A stretch of 64,000 nucleotides of DNA from Nocardioides euryhalodurans (GCF_004564375.1 NZ_CP038267.1:62001-126000); one strand, 5' to 3'. Shown: positions 37,064-45,471, numbered from the stretch's first letter. Notes: generated by a model from the letters alone, not told the origin. Program-made: numbers and translations.

Positions 37064-38287
37064 ATGATGGCGCCGGGAGAGGGGTCGGTCGAGCTGTACT
37101 CGTTCGAGGACTGCGTGCTCGACCCGCGACGGTTCGAGCTGACGCGGGGCGGGGAGGTCGTGCACGTCGAGCGCCAGGTGTTCGACGTGCTGGTCCACCT
37201 GCTCAGCCACCGCGACAGGGTGGTCCCCAAGGCCGAGCTGCTCGACGCGGTCTGGGGCGACCGGTTCGTCAGCAACTCCGCGCTCACGAGCCGGCTCAAG
37301 GCGGCACGCCGGGCCATCGGCGACGACGGGCACGCCCAGCGTCTCATCGCGACCGTCCACGGCGTCGGCTACCGGTTCGTCGGCGACGTGGTCGACCTGG
37401 CCGACGGGGCGGCGGGCGTCCAGGCTGGGTCGGCCCGCCAGCAGCAGGAGATCCGCTACTGCACCTCGCCCGACGGCGTCCGGATCGCCTACGCCGTGTC
37501 GGGCTCGGGACCGCCGCTGGTGAAGGCCGCCAACTGGTTGACCCACCTCGACCTGGAGTGGGAGAGCCCGATCTGGGCGCACTGGATCGACGGGCTGTCC
37601 GACTCGCACCGGCTGGTGCGCTACGACGAGCGCGGCTGCGGGCTGTCGGACTGGGAGGTCGACGACATCGGGATCGAGGCGTGGGTCGAGGACCTCGAGC
37701 TGGTCGTCGACTCGGTGGGCGTCGAACGGTTCCCGCTGATGGGGGTCTCCCAGGGTGGGGCGGTCGCCATCGACTACGCCGTACGCCATCCCGAGCGGGT
37801 GAGCCACCTGGTGCTCGTCGGCGCCTACTGCCGCGGGCGGCTGGCTCGCGCCGAGACCGCCGAGGAGCGTGAGGAGGCCGCCCTCGACCTCTCGCTCGGG
37901 AGGGTGGCGTGGCGGCGCGACGACGCGTCGTACCGGCAGGTCTTCGCCAGCCAGTTCCTGCCGGACGCCGACCGCTCCCACTGGGACGCCTTCAACGACC
38001 TGCAGCGGGCCACCACGTCGACCGAGAACGTGGTCCGGTTCCTCGACACCTTCGCCCACATCGACGTCTCGGAGGTGGCGCCCCTGGTGCAGTGCCCGAC
38101 CCTGGTCGTCCACTCCCGGCGCGACCACCGGGTGCCGGCGAGCCAGGCGCAGGAGCTCGCGGCGCTGGTGCCCGACAGCCGGCTGGTGCTGCTCGACAGC
38201 GCCAACCACGTCCTCACCGCCGACGAGCCCTCCTGGCCGGTGCTGCTGGCCGAGGTCGAGCGCTTCGTGGGCTCCGGGCCCGGCTGA
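37064..38287 (+). CDS. OmpR-type winged-helix DNA-binding domain fused to an alpha/beta hydrolase
   Basis: 407 aa. Residues about 8-105 are a Trans_reg_C winged helix ([51 protein letters not shown]). Residues about 130-405 are an alpha/beta hydrolase with nucleophile elbow GVSQGG, aspartate in HSRRDHRVP and histidine in [11 protein letters not shown], so the triad looks complete. There is no receiver domain: the hydrolase may instead sense or process a ligand. ATG 37064 or 37067 are equally possible starts. It faces the FAD monooxygenase gene, separated by a 148-nt region with phased repeats. Confidence 0.87.
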   Translation: MMAPGEGSVELYSFEDCVLDPRRFELTRGGEVVHVERQVFDVLVHLLSHRDRVVPKAELLDAVWGDRFVSNSALTSRLKAARRAIGDDGHAQRLIATVHGVGYRFVGDVVDLADGAAGVQAGSARQQQEIRYCTSPDGVRIAYAVSGSGPPLVKAANWLTHLDLEWESPIWAHWIDGLSDSHRLVRYDERGCGLSDWEVDDIGIEAWVEDLELVVDSVGVERFPLMGVSQGGAVAIDYAVRHPERVSHLVLVGAYCRGRLARAETAEEREEAALDLSLGRVAWRRDDASYRQVFASQFLPDADRSHWDAFNDLQRATTSTENVVRFLDTFAHIDVSEVAPLVQCPTLVVHSRRDHRVPASQAQELAALVPDSRLVLLDSANHVLTADEPSWPVLLAEVERFVGSGPG

Positions 38288-38309
38288 GCGCCGTCGGACG
38301 GCACAGGGC

Positions 38310-38321
38310 TACTGTCCCCGC
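38310..38321 (+). promoter_or_regulatory. -10 box of coaE, leaderless type
   Basis: TACTGT at 38310-38315, 6 nt before ATG 38322. Confidence 0.5.
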
Positions 38322-38906
38322 ATGCGCGTGGGACTGACCGGGGGAGTGGCGTCGGGGAAGAGCACCGTGTCAGCGGTGCTGGCGGAGCTCGGGGCGGTCG
38401 TCGTCGACGCCGACGTGCTCGCCCGCGAGGTCGTCGCGCCGGGCACCGACGGGCTGGCCGAGGTGGTCGCGGCCTTCGGCTCCTCCGTGCTGGCCGAGGA
38501 CGGCTCGCTGGACCGACCGGCACTGGGGGCGGTCGTCTTCGGCGACGAGGCCCGTCGGCGGGTGCTCGAGGGGATCATCCACCCGCGGGTCCGCGCCCGG
38601 GCCGCCGAGATCGAGGCCGCCGCGCCGGCGGGTTCGGTGGTCGTCCACGACATCCCGCTGCTGACCGAGACCGGTCAGGCAGCCTCCTTCGACGCGGTCG
38701 TCGTGGTGGACGTCCCGGTCGAGACGCAGGTCGAGCGGATGGTCTCGCTGCGCGGCATGACCCGGGCCGACGCCGAGGCCCGCGTCGCCGCTCAGGCCAC
38801 CCGTGAGGAGCGACTCGCGATCGCGACGTACGTCGTCGACAACACCGGTTCGCGCGAGCAGCTGCGGACCCGCGTGGAAGAGGTCTTCGCCGACCTCGCG
38901 GGTTAG
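38322..38906 (+). CDS. coaE: Dephospho-CoA kinase
   Basis: Last step of coenzyme A synthesis: phosphorylates the 3'-hydroxyl of dephospho-CoA. 194 aa. P-loop [12 protein letters not shown] at residues 4-15, [16 protein letters not shown] and VHDIPLL are the expected CoaE blocks. No C-terminal DUF (GrpB) extension, unlike the mycobacterial enzyme. Its TAG stop codon is part of the -10 box of the next gene. Confidence 0.96.
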   Translation: MRVGLTGGVASGKSTVSAVLAELGAVVVDADVLAREVVAPGTDGLAEVVAAFGSSVLAEDGSLDRPALGAVVFGDEARRRVLEGIIHPRVRARAAEIEAAAPAGSVVVHDIPLLTETGQAASFDAVVVVDVPVETQVERMVSLRGMTRADAEARVAAQATREERLAIATYVVDNTGSREQLRTRVEEVFADLAG

Positions 38907-38915
38907 CGTGGACGG
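38904..38915 (+). promoter_or_regulatory. -10 box of the GH3 gene, leaderless type
   Basis: TAGCGT at 38904-38909, 6 nt before GTG 38916; its TAG is the coaE stop codon. Confidence 0.5.
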
Positions 38916-40226
38916 GTGCGACTTCCCCGGACCGGACCTGCCCTGATGCTCGTCTGCGCCCTGGCCGCAGGGTGCTCCGAGCCCGCGTCCGAGACTGCTC
39001 CGGAGAGCGGCCCGGCCTCCGAGACGCCGACCGGGGCGACGTCCTCGACGTCCCCCTCCCCGTTGCGCACACCGGAGCCGGCCGACCCAGACCAGCCCAC
39101 CTCGTGGGGACCCACCGTCGGCGAGCTCGAGCGCGCCGGGCGGCTGGTGGCGGAGATGAGCACGCGCGAGCTGGCGGGCCAGGTGATCGTGGGGCGCTAC
39201 GACGGCACCGACCCGGCCGCGCCGGCCGCGATGGTCCGCGACCTCCACCTCGCCGGGGTCAGCGTGGCCTCCTCCAACGTCGCCGACGAGGCCCAGGTAC
39301 GGGCCACCACCGCTGCGGTCTCGCAGGCCCACGCGGCCGACGGCCGCGACTGGCCGGCCGTGATCGGCGTGGACGAGGAGGGTGGCGTCGTCTCGCACCT
39401 CGGTGGCGTCGCCACCGAGTTCCCGCCGTTCGCGGCCGCGGGCGCTGCCGTCGCGGGCGGCCGTGCGGGGGAGCAGGTCGTCACCGAGGCCGCACGCGCC
39501 ACCTCCCTGGAGCTGCGCGACCTGGGCTTCACCTGGGTCTTCGCACCGGTCGCGGACGTCACGATCGGCAGCGCCGACCCCACCATCGGCTCCCGCTCGC
39601 CCTCCGGGGACCCGGCCCTCGCGGCCCGCGCGGTCGGCGCGGCGGTCGAGGGCTACGAGCAGGGCGGCCTGGTGTCCACCACCAAGCACTTCCCGGGCCA
39701 CGGCGGCGTGACCGCCGACAGCCACCTGCGGCTGCCGGTGCTCCGCTCGTCGCTGCCGCAGCTGCGTGGGCGCGACCTGCGGCCGTTCGAGGCGGCCGTC
39801 GAGGCGGGCGCCCCGGCAATCATGATGGCCCACCTCGACGTCCGCGCGATGCAGGCCGGGACGCCGTCGAGCCAGGCTCCGAAGGTCTACGACTACCTGC
39901 GAGACGAGCTCGGCTTCGAGGGCGTCACCATCACCGACTCGCTCGGGATGGGGGCCGCGCTCAGCGAGGACTTCCCGGCGATCCGGGCGCTCCGGGCCGG
40001 GGCCGACCTGTTGCTGATGCCCGTCGACACCGCCACGACCCACCAGCTCGTCGTGGACGCGGTCGAGTCCGGTGACGTTCCCCGGGCGCGGGTCGTGGAG
40101 GCGGCCACCCGCGTGGTGGCGCTCCAGCTGTGGCAGCAGCGCGTCGCGGCCGACGTACGCGTGCCGGCGGACGTGGTCGAGCGTGCCGAGCGGGCCGCGG
40201 CCGAGCTGGCCGCGGCCGGCTCCTGA
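38916..40226 (+). CDS. Glycoside hydrolase family 3 lipoprotein (beta-N-acetylhexosaminidase type)
   Basis: 436 aa. Lipobox ALAAGC (Cys about 20), a ~45-residue Ser/Thr/Pro-rich linker, then a single GH3 barrel. KHFPGHGGVTADSHLRLP holds the Asp-His general acid pair characteristic of the NagZ subgroup, and the nucleophile is in TITDSLGMGA. Probably trims N-acetylglucosaminyl residues from cell-wall fragments outside the membrane. Leaderless GTG start. Confidence 0.92.
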   Translation: MRLPRTGPALMLVCALAAGCSEPASETAPESGPASETPTGATSSTSPSPLRTPEPADPDQPTSWGPTVGELERAGRLVAEMSTRELAGQVIVGRYDGTDPAAPAAMVRDLHLAGVSVASSNVADEAQVRATTAAVSQAHAADGRDWPAVIGVDEEGGVVSHLGGVATEFPPFAAAGAAVAGGRAGEQVVTEAARATSLELRDLGFTWVFAPVADVTIGSADPTIGSRSPSGDPALAARAVGAAVEGYEQGGLVSTTKHFPGHGGVTADSHLRLPVLRSSLPQLRGRDLRPFEAAVEAGAPAIMMAHLDVRAMQAGTPSSQAPKVYDYLRDELGFEGVTITDSLGMGAALSEDFPAIRALRAGADLLLMPVDTATTHQLVVDAVESGDVPRARVVEAATRVVALQLWQQRVAADVRVPADVVERAERAAAELAAAGS

Positions 40227-40297
40227 CCGCTCCTCGACTCCCTGGCGGCTCCAGCCCGCCGACGTTGGACTGCTGGCGCAGCTCCTGCGCTTCCCGG

Positions 40298-40334
40298 GCG
40301 CTGCAACCCCCGGGAAGCGCATGAATCCCCGGCC
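40298..40334 (+). repeat. Dispersed intergenic repeat, copy 1
   Basis: 37 nt, of which 30 match copy 2 (49015-48979, minus strand), including GCATGAATCCCCGGC exactly. Overlaps a 12-bp hairpin GCGCTTCCCGGG / CCCGGGAAGCGC (40287-40298 with 40309-40320). It sits between the convergent GH3 and sigma factor genes. Confidence 0.6.
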
Positions 40335-40345
40335 CCGGAGACGCA

Positions 40346-40378
40346 CCACGGCCCGCGACACGAGGTCGCGGGCCGTGG
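40346..40378. terminator. Bidirectional terminator between GH3 and sigma factor genes
   Basis: 14-bp perfect stem (40346-40359 with 40365-40378), loop ACGAG; 13 nt past the sigma gene stop on the minus strand. Confidence 0.85.
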
Positions 40379-40391
40379 CTTGGGGAGAGTC

Positions 40392-41345
40392 TCAGGCAGC
40401 CAGGTCGGGGTCGCCCAGGCGACGCAGCCGCTGCAGCGCCTCCCGCTCGAGCTGCCGCACCCGCTCGGCGGAGATGCCGTGCTTGACGCCGATGTCGGCC
40501 AGCTTGTGCTGCCGGCCGTCGACCAGCCCGTAGCGCGACCGGATGATGTCGGCGGAGCGGTCGTCGAGCTGTCCGACCAGCGAGTTGAGCCGGTCGCGGG
40601 CCTCTACGTCGAGGACCTCGAGGTCGGGGCCCGGGGAGGACTCCTGCGCCATCAGGTCACCCAGCGAGGTGTCGCCGTCCTCGTCGACCGGGGTGTCGAG
40701 GCTGACGTGCTCACGACCCCAGGCGAGCAGGTCGAGCACCCGCTCGACGGCCATGCCGAGCTCGCCGGCGATCTCCTCGGGCTCCGGCTCCCGGCCGAGC
40801 TGGCGCTCGAGCGTACGCCGGGCGCCGCCGATCTGGTTCAGCTCCTCGACCACGTGCACGGGCAGCCGGACCACCCGGGCCTGCTGGGCGATGCCGCGGG
40901 TGATGGCCTGGCGTACCCACCAGGTGGCGTAGGTCGAGAACTTGTAGCCCTTGGCGTAGTCGAACTTCTCGACCGCGCGGATCAGGCCGGTGTTGCCCTC
41001 CTGGATCAGGTCGAGCATGGGCATCTGCGCGCGACCGTACTTGCGCGCGATGGACACGACGAGACGCAGGTTGGCGGTGATGAAGGTGTCGATCGCCCGC
41101 TGGCCCTCCTCGGCCAGCCACTCGAGCTCCTCACGGCTGGCGCGCATCGGCGCACCGCCCTTGGCCCGGCCGACACGGCCGGTGGCGAGGAGGTGCTCGG
41201 CCATCAGGCCGGCCTCGATGGTCTTGGCCAGCTCGACCTCGGTGGCGGCGTCGAGGAGCGGGTTGCGGGCGATCTCGTCGAGGTAGAGGCCGACGCTGTC
41301 GCGACCTTCGATCTCGCGCGTGCCGGCGGTGGTGCGTGTCGCCAT
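40392..41345 (-). CDS. Group 2 (SigB/HrdB-like) RNA polymerase sigma factor
   Basis: 317 aa. Region 1.2 (DSVGLYLDEIARNPLL), region 2 ([36 protein letters not shown]), region 3 and region 4.2 (LADIGVKHGISAERVRQLERE) are all present, but there is no long N-terminal region 1.1, unlike the principal sigma factor at 50.97 kb. This fits a non-essential group 2 factor such as mycobacterial SigB. ATG 41345 is preceded by AGGAAGG. A SigR/SigH-type promoter lies ~50 nt upstream, so it is probably induced by thiol-oxidative stress. Confidence 0.92.
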   Translation of the reverse strand: MATRTTAGTREIEGRDSVGLYLDEIARNPLLDAATEVELAKTIEAGLMAEHLLATGRVGRAKGGAPMRASREELEWLAEEGQRAIDTFITANLRLVVSIARKYGRAQMPMLDLIQEGNTGLIRAVEKFDYAKGYKFSTYATWWVRQAITRGIAQQARVVRLPVHVVEELNQIGGARRTLERQLGREPEPEEIAGELGMAVERVLDLLAWGREHVSLDTPVDEDGDTSLGDLMAQESSPGPDLEVLDVEARDRLNSLVGQLDDRSADIIRSRYGLVDGRQHKLADIGVKHGISAERVRQLEREALQRLRRLGDPDLAA

Positions 41346-41402
41346 GGTGGAGCCGCCTTCCTGTCTGCGGGACGACGTCACCGACGCCGCCTCACCTGTG
41401 CC

Positions 41403-41429
41403 AACGAATCCCGTGCCGGGCTGATTCCC
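41403..41429 (-). promoter_or_regulatory. SigR/SigH-type promoter of the group 2 sigma gene
   Basis: On the minus strand GGGAAT (41429-41424), exactly 18 nt, then GTT (41405-41403). This is the published Streptomyces SigR consensus GGGAAT-N18-GTT. Start near 41396, leader ~50 nt. Confidence 0.65.
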
Positions 41430-41500
41430 TGGACGTGATTCGGTGTCCTTGCCCCAAACGACGGGTGGGCACGCGCAGAAGTTGCGGATCAGGCGGAATC

Positions 41501-43687
41501 TCAGGGACTTCTCAGGGCCCCCTCGACGACCGGGGCCGATTCCGGGCTGGTCAGCGGGCCGCCCGCAGGCTCCGCGAGGCCCATCCGGTCGAGGATCCAG
41601 GCCAAGGTGAAGGCGCGGTCGTGCCAGGACTTGTAGCGCCCGGAGACCCCGCCGTGACCGGCCGACATCTCGGTCCGCAGGAGGAAGTCGCGCCTGCCGA
41701 CGGCCGTGGCCCGCAGCCGTGCGATCCACTTCGCGGGCTCGACGTAGAGGACCCGGGTGTCGTGGAAGGACGTCTCGGCGAGGATCGGCGGGTAGTCGAG
41801 GGCCGCGACGTTGTCGTACGGCGCGTAGCCGGCGATGTAGTCGTAGGCCTCCGGATCGGCCTCCGGGTTGCCCCACTCGTCGTACTCGGTGACGGTGAGC
41901 GGCAGCGTCGAGTCGAGCATCGAGGTCAGGTTGTCAACGAACGGCACGCCCGCGACGATCCCCGCGAAGGTCTCGGGCGCCCGGTTGGCGATTGCGCCCA
42001 TCAGCAGCCCGCCCGCGCTGCCACCCTCCGCGACCAGACGATCGGCCGTGGTCCAGCCGGTGTCGACGAGGTGGCGGGCACAGGCGACGAAGTCGTCGAA
42101 GGTGTTCTGCTTGCGGAGCAGCTTGCCGTCGTCGTACCAGCGGCGGCCCATCTCGCCTCCGCCCCGCACGTGGGCGATCGCGAACCCGGCGCCGCGGTCG
42201 AGCAGCGAGAGCCGTGCGATCGAGAAGTAGGGGTCCATCGAGGCCTCGTAGGAGCCGTAGCCGTAGAGCAGCACCGGGATCGGCCCGTCCGCCAGCGCGC
42301 CGCGACGGCAGACGAAGGAGATCGGGACCTGCTCGCCGTCGCCGGCGGTGGCCCAGAGCCGGTGCTCCTCGTAGTCGGCGGGGGAGTAGCCGCCCAGCAC
42401 CGGGGTGCGGCGCAGCAGGGTGAGCGTCCGGGCCGCGACGTCGAAGTCGTAGACGGAGGCGGGGATCGTCATCGAGGTGTAGCCCAGCCGCACCACGGGA
42501 GCGTGGAAGTCGGGGTTGCCCGACGAGCCGACCGTGTAGATCTCCTCGTCGAACTCGACGAGGAAGTCCTCGCCGACGCCCGCGTCGTCCAGCGTCAGGA
42601 TCCGCAGCTGGGTCAGCCCCTCGCTGCGCTGGTGGACGACCAGGTGGCCGGCGAAGGCGTCCACGTCCTCGAGGCGGCAGGCGGCGTCGTGGGCGATCAG
42701 CGGCCGCCACTGGTCGGGCTCGGTGGGCGCGACAGGTGCGATCCCGAGCGCGAAGTCGGGTCCGGTGTGGTTGTGGAGCACCAGCAGCACGTCCTCGCCG
42801 CCGATCCGGGCGTGCTCGACGCCGTACTCCAGGCCCTCGCGGCGCTCGGTGAAGACCCACAGGCCCTGCTCGGGCCGCTCCAGGTCGAGCAGCCGGACCT
42901 CGGTCGTGGTCTTGGAGCCGGAGACGACCTGCAGGAAGCGGTCGCTGCGGGTCCGACCGATGCCGACCCAGAACCGCCCGTCGGTCTCGTGGTGGACGAG
43001 CTCGTCGTCGGCCTGGGCCGTGCCGAGCCGGTGTCGCCAGATCTTGTCGGGCCGCCACGTCTCGTCGACGGTGGAGTAGAAGAACTCCTCACCGGAGGGG
43101 GACCAGGTGGCGCCGCCGAGCACACCGACGATCTCGTCGGGCAGCAGCTCGCCGCTGGCGAGGTCCTTGACCCGGACGGTGTAGCGCTCGTCGCCGGTCG
43201 TGTCGGTGCTGTAGGCGAGCAGCCGGCCGTCGGTGCTGACCGAGGAGCCGCCCAGGGAGAAGAACTCGTGGCCCTCGGCCAGTGCGTCGAGGTCGAGCAT
43301 CACCTCCTCGCCGGGCAGGGCGGGCTGGTCGGGCGCGCAGTCCTCGGCGGGGCGTGGCGGGGTCCAGTCGGCCTCGTCGACCACCGGGACGCGGCAGCTG
43401 GCGCCGTACTCGCGACCCTCGAAGGAGCGGCCGTAGTACCAGTAGCCGCGGCGGCGGGTGGGCACCGAGAGGTCGGTCTCCAGGGTGCGCGCCTTCACCT
43501 CGTCGAAGATCGCCTGGCGGAGCCCGGCCAGGTGCGCGGTCGCCTCGCGGGTGTGGTCGTTCTCCGCGGTGAGGTACGCCGTCACGGCCGGGTCGTCCTT
43601 GGCCCGGAGCCAGTCGTACTCGTCGACGCGGGTCCGGCCGTGGTGGGTCGTCGTGAGCGGGCGGCGCTCGGCTACGGGTGCGTCCAT
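41501..43687 (-). CDS. ptrB: Prolyl oligopeptidase family serine protease (oligopeptidase B)
   Basis: 728 aa, normal for the S9A family. The N-terminal half is a beta-propeller filter (for example WSPSGEEFFYSTVDETWRPDKIW). The C-terminal hydrolase has Ser in EGGSAGGLL (about 556), Asp in SFHDTRV (about 642) and His in SAGHGG (about 676); RGGGEMGRRWYDDG is conserved in oligopeptidase B, which cuts small peptides after basic residues. No signal peptide, so cytoplasmic. ATG 43687 follows a TAGCGT -10 by 7 nt. Confidence 0.95.
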   Translation of the reverse strand: MDAPVAERRPLTTTHHGRTRVDEYDWLRAKDDPAVTAYLTAENDHTREATAHLAGLRQAIFDEVKARTLETDLSVPTRRRGYWYYGRSFEGREYGASCRVPVVDEADWTPPRPAEDCAPDQPALPGEEVMLDLDALAEGHEFFSLGGSSVSTDGRLLAYSTDTTGDERYTVRVKDLASGELLPDEIVGVLGGATWSPSGEEFFYSTVDETWRPDKIWRHRLGTAQADDELVHHETDGRFWVGIGRTRSDRFLQVVSGSKTTTEVRLLDLERPEQGLWVFTERREGLEYGVEHARIGGEDVLLVLHNHTGPDFALGIAPVAPTEPDQWRPLIAHDAACRLEDVDAFAGHLVVHQRSEGLTQLRILTLDDAGVGEDFLVEFDEEIYTVGSSGNPDFHAPVVRLGYTSMTIPASVYDFDVAARTLTLLRRTPVLGGYSPADYEEHRLWATAGDGEQVPISFVCRRGALADGPIPVLLYGYGSYEASMDPYFSIARLSLLDRGAGFAIAHVRGGGEMGRRWYDDGKLLRKQNTFDDFVACARHLVDTGWTTADRLVAEGGSAGGLLMGAIANRAPETFAGIVAGVPFVDNLTSMLDSTLPLTVTEYDEWGNPEADPEAYDYIAGYAPYDNVAALDYPPILAETSFHDTRVLYVEPAKWIARLRATAVGRRDFLLRTEMSAGHGGVSGRYKSWHDRAFTLAWILDRMGLAEPAGGPLTSPESAPVVEGALRSP

Positions 43688-43700
43688 GAGGGGAACGCTA
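43688..43700 (-). promoter_or_regulatory. -10 box of ptrB, leaderless type
   Basis: TAGCGT (43700-43695, minus strand), 7 nt before the ATG. Confidence 0.5.
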
Positions 43701-43710
43701 GCGCGGGCCT

Positions 43711-43785
43711 CCCTCCACAGAAGACCCGCCGAACTGTGGACGAGGAGGCCCAGCCTGTGGACGTCGGGGCCGGGTCTGTGGAGGG
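43711..43785. repeat. Cluster of four TCCACA boxes, three at 21-bp spacing
   Basis: CCCTCCACA at 43711-43719, then TGTGGA starting at 43735, 43756 and 43777, exactly 21 bp apart. Three of the four 9-mers fit the loose actinobacterial DnaA-box pattern YYVTCCACA. Confidence 0.45.
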
Positions 43786-43998
43786 CCCTGTGGGACCGCG
43801 GGAATGTGCTGCGAAACCCTTGCGCGGGCGCCTGGCAGCCCGTAGACATCTCCCTACCGGCCACCGCTTGCGGGGGTCGGGGATCGGATCGGAAGGACGA
43901 CCTGCACGGCGACTTGTTCGCCGCGTCGGCCCGGTGACGGGGGCGGCGGGGTCGGAGGACCGGTTCGGTGGACCGGGCGTCACGACACCGGTCAAGCC

Positions 43999-44035
43999 GA
44001 GGGGCTCTTGATGCTCATACCACCAAGAGCCCCTC
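43999..44035 (-). terminator. Terminator of dinB
   Basis: 12-bp perfect stem GAGGGGCTCTTG / CAAGAGCCCCTC, 13-nt loop, about 64 nt past the dinB stop on the minus strand. Confidence 0.7.
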
Positions 44036-44098
44036 ACCCTATTTCGCGACCATCCTGACCGGGCGACCCTGCGGCGGGCAAGCCCGCCGCCGAGGTCG

Positions 44099-45415
44099 TC
44101 ACCCGTCGTTCACCTCCTCGTCGGGCAGCCAGGCGGCGAGGTCCGGATCGGTCACGTCGAAGGAGCGCACCGGTCCCGCGGGCGTCTCGGCGGTCTCGAA
44201 GCGCACCGTCACCACCCCGCGCCCGGAGCCCCAGACCCAGCCCCGTCCGAGGTCGGCGTGCACCACGTCCATGCCAGGCGCCCAGGCCGAGCGTCGGCTG
44301 CTCGGCACCTCGACCTCCGGCTCGGGGTCCTCGTCGTCCTCCTCGGTGCCGAACAGGTCCTCCTGCACCCAGTCGGCCAGCCCCGAGACGCCGACGCCGA
44401 GCAGGCGTACGCCGTCGGAGGTGTCGAGCTCGGCCAGCAGCGTGCGGGCGACGCGGCCGATGGTCGGGGCGTGGTCGGTGGGGGACCCGAGCGTGGCCGA
44501 GCGGTTGAGCGTCGTGAAGTCGTGGAGCCGCACCTTGATGGTGACCGTCCGTCCGGAGAGGCCGTGCTTGCGGAGCCGCTCGGCCACCTGGCCCGCCTGG
44601 CGCGTGAGCAGCCCCGCCAGCAGCCGGGGGTCGGTGAGGTCGGTGTCGTAGGTGCCCTCGACCGAGACCGACTTGGTCTCGCGCTCCGGCTCGACCGCGC
44701 GGTCGTCGCGGGCGCGGGCCAGGGCGTGCAGGCCGCCGCCGTGGGCGCGGCCCAGGAGCCGGACCAGCTCGTCGAGGGTCACCGACTCGAGGTCGGCGAC
44801 GGTGTGGATCCCGGCGCGGCGCAGCCGCTCGGCCGTGGCGGGGCCGACGCCGGGGATGATCGTGACGTGCATCGGGCGCAGCAGCTGCTGTTCGCCCCCG
44901 GGCGGGACGACCACCAGTCCGTCGGGCTTGTCGAGGTCGCTGGCCACCTTGGCGATGAACTTGCTCGTGCCGATCCCCACCGAGGCGGTGAGGCCGCCGG
45001 TGACCTCGTGCACCCGGGCGCGCAGCCGCTCACCCACCGCACGCACGGTCTCGACCTCGAGGTCGGGCAGGTCCGCGGCGGCGAGGTCGACGAACGCCTC
45101 GTCCAGCGAGAGCGGCTCGACCAGGGGCGAGACCTCGCGCAGCGCGGCCATCACGGCACGGCTGGTCGCGTGGTAGGCGTGGAAGCGACCGGTCAGGAAC
45201 GCCGCGTGGGGGCAGCGGGAGCGCGCCTCGCGGGTCGACATGGCCGAACGCACGCCGTAGGTCCGGGCCTCGTAGGAGGCCGTCGAGACGACGCCCCGGC
45301 CCCCGACGCCCCCGACGACGACCGGCTTGCCGCGCAGCGAGGGCTTGTCGCGCTGCTCGACGGCGGCGAAGAAGGCGTCGAGGTCGAGGTGGAGCACCGA
45401 CGCGACCTGCCGCAT
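44099..45415 (-). CDS. dinB: DNA polymerase IV
   Basis: Y-family translesion polymerase. 438 aa, ~80 longer than E. coli DinB. Catalytic carboxylates lie in HLDLDAFFAAVEQ (D11) and LSLDEAFVDL; helix-hairpin-helix IPGVGPATAERLRRAGI near 186; clamp-binding motif QEDLF near 349. After it comes a C-terminal extension, partly acidic, ending in a small beta-rich unit (GMDVVHADLGRGWVWGSGRGVVTVRFE). ATG 45415 is 6 nt after a TAGGTT -10 box. No SOS box is visible upstream. Confidence 0.94.
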   Translation of the reverse strand: MRQVASVLHLDLDAFFAAVEQRDKPSLRGKPVVVGGVGGRGVVSTASYEARTYGVRSAMSTREARSRCPHAAFLTGRFHAYHATSRAVMAALREVSPLVEPLSLDEAFVDLAAADLPDLEVETVRAVGERLRARVHEVTGGLTASVGIGTSKFIAKVASDLDKPDGLVVVPPGGEQQLLRPMHVTIIPGVGPATAERLRRAGIHTVADLESVTLDELVRLLGRAHGGGLHALARARDDRAVEPERETKSVSVEGTYDTDLTDPRLLAGLLTRQAGQVAERLRKHGLSGRTVTIKVRLHDFTTLNRSATLGSPTDHAPTIGRVARTLLAELDTSDGVRLLGVGVSGLADWVQEDLFGTEEDDEDPEPEVEVPSSRRSAWAPGMDVVHADLGRGWVWGSGRGVVTVRFETAETPAGPVRSFDVTDPDLAAWLPDEEVNDG

Positions 45416-45427
45416 GGGCGCAACCTA
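45416..45427 (-). promoter_or_regulatory. -10 box of dinB, leaderless type
   Basis: TAGGTT (45427-45422, minus strand), 6 nt before the ATG. Confidence 0.45.
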
Positions 45428-45471
45428 CCCGTCACCGCCCCCACGTCCGCGCGGTCGGGGCGGGCCACGAA

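Larger units (their letters stand above)
43688..44098. other. 411-nt intergenic region between ptrB and dinB
   Basis: No supported gene. It holds the ptrB promoter at one end, four TCCACA-type boxes (43711-43785), and the dinB terminator (43999-44035). Short open frames lack ribosome binding sites; 43800-43990 shows nothing I can name. Confidence 0.6.

Noticed and set aside
43711-43785. A chromosomal replication origin
   Set aside because: Only a few degenerate boxes, with no dnaA, dnaN or rnpA/rpmH neighbours and no AT-rich unwinding region.
43458-43937. 159-aa plus-strand frame across the start of ptrB, ending DLHGDLFAASAR
   Set aside because: Most of it is opposite ptrB coding sequence and there is no start signal for a shorter version. 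The tail alone is too little to call a peptide gene.
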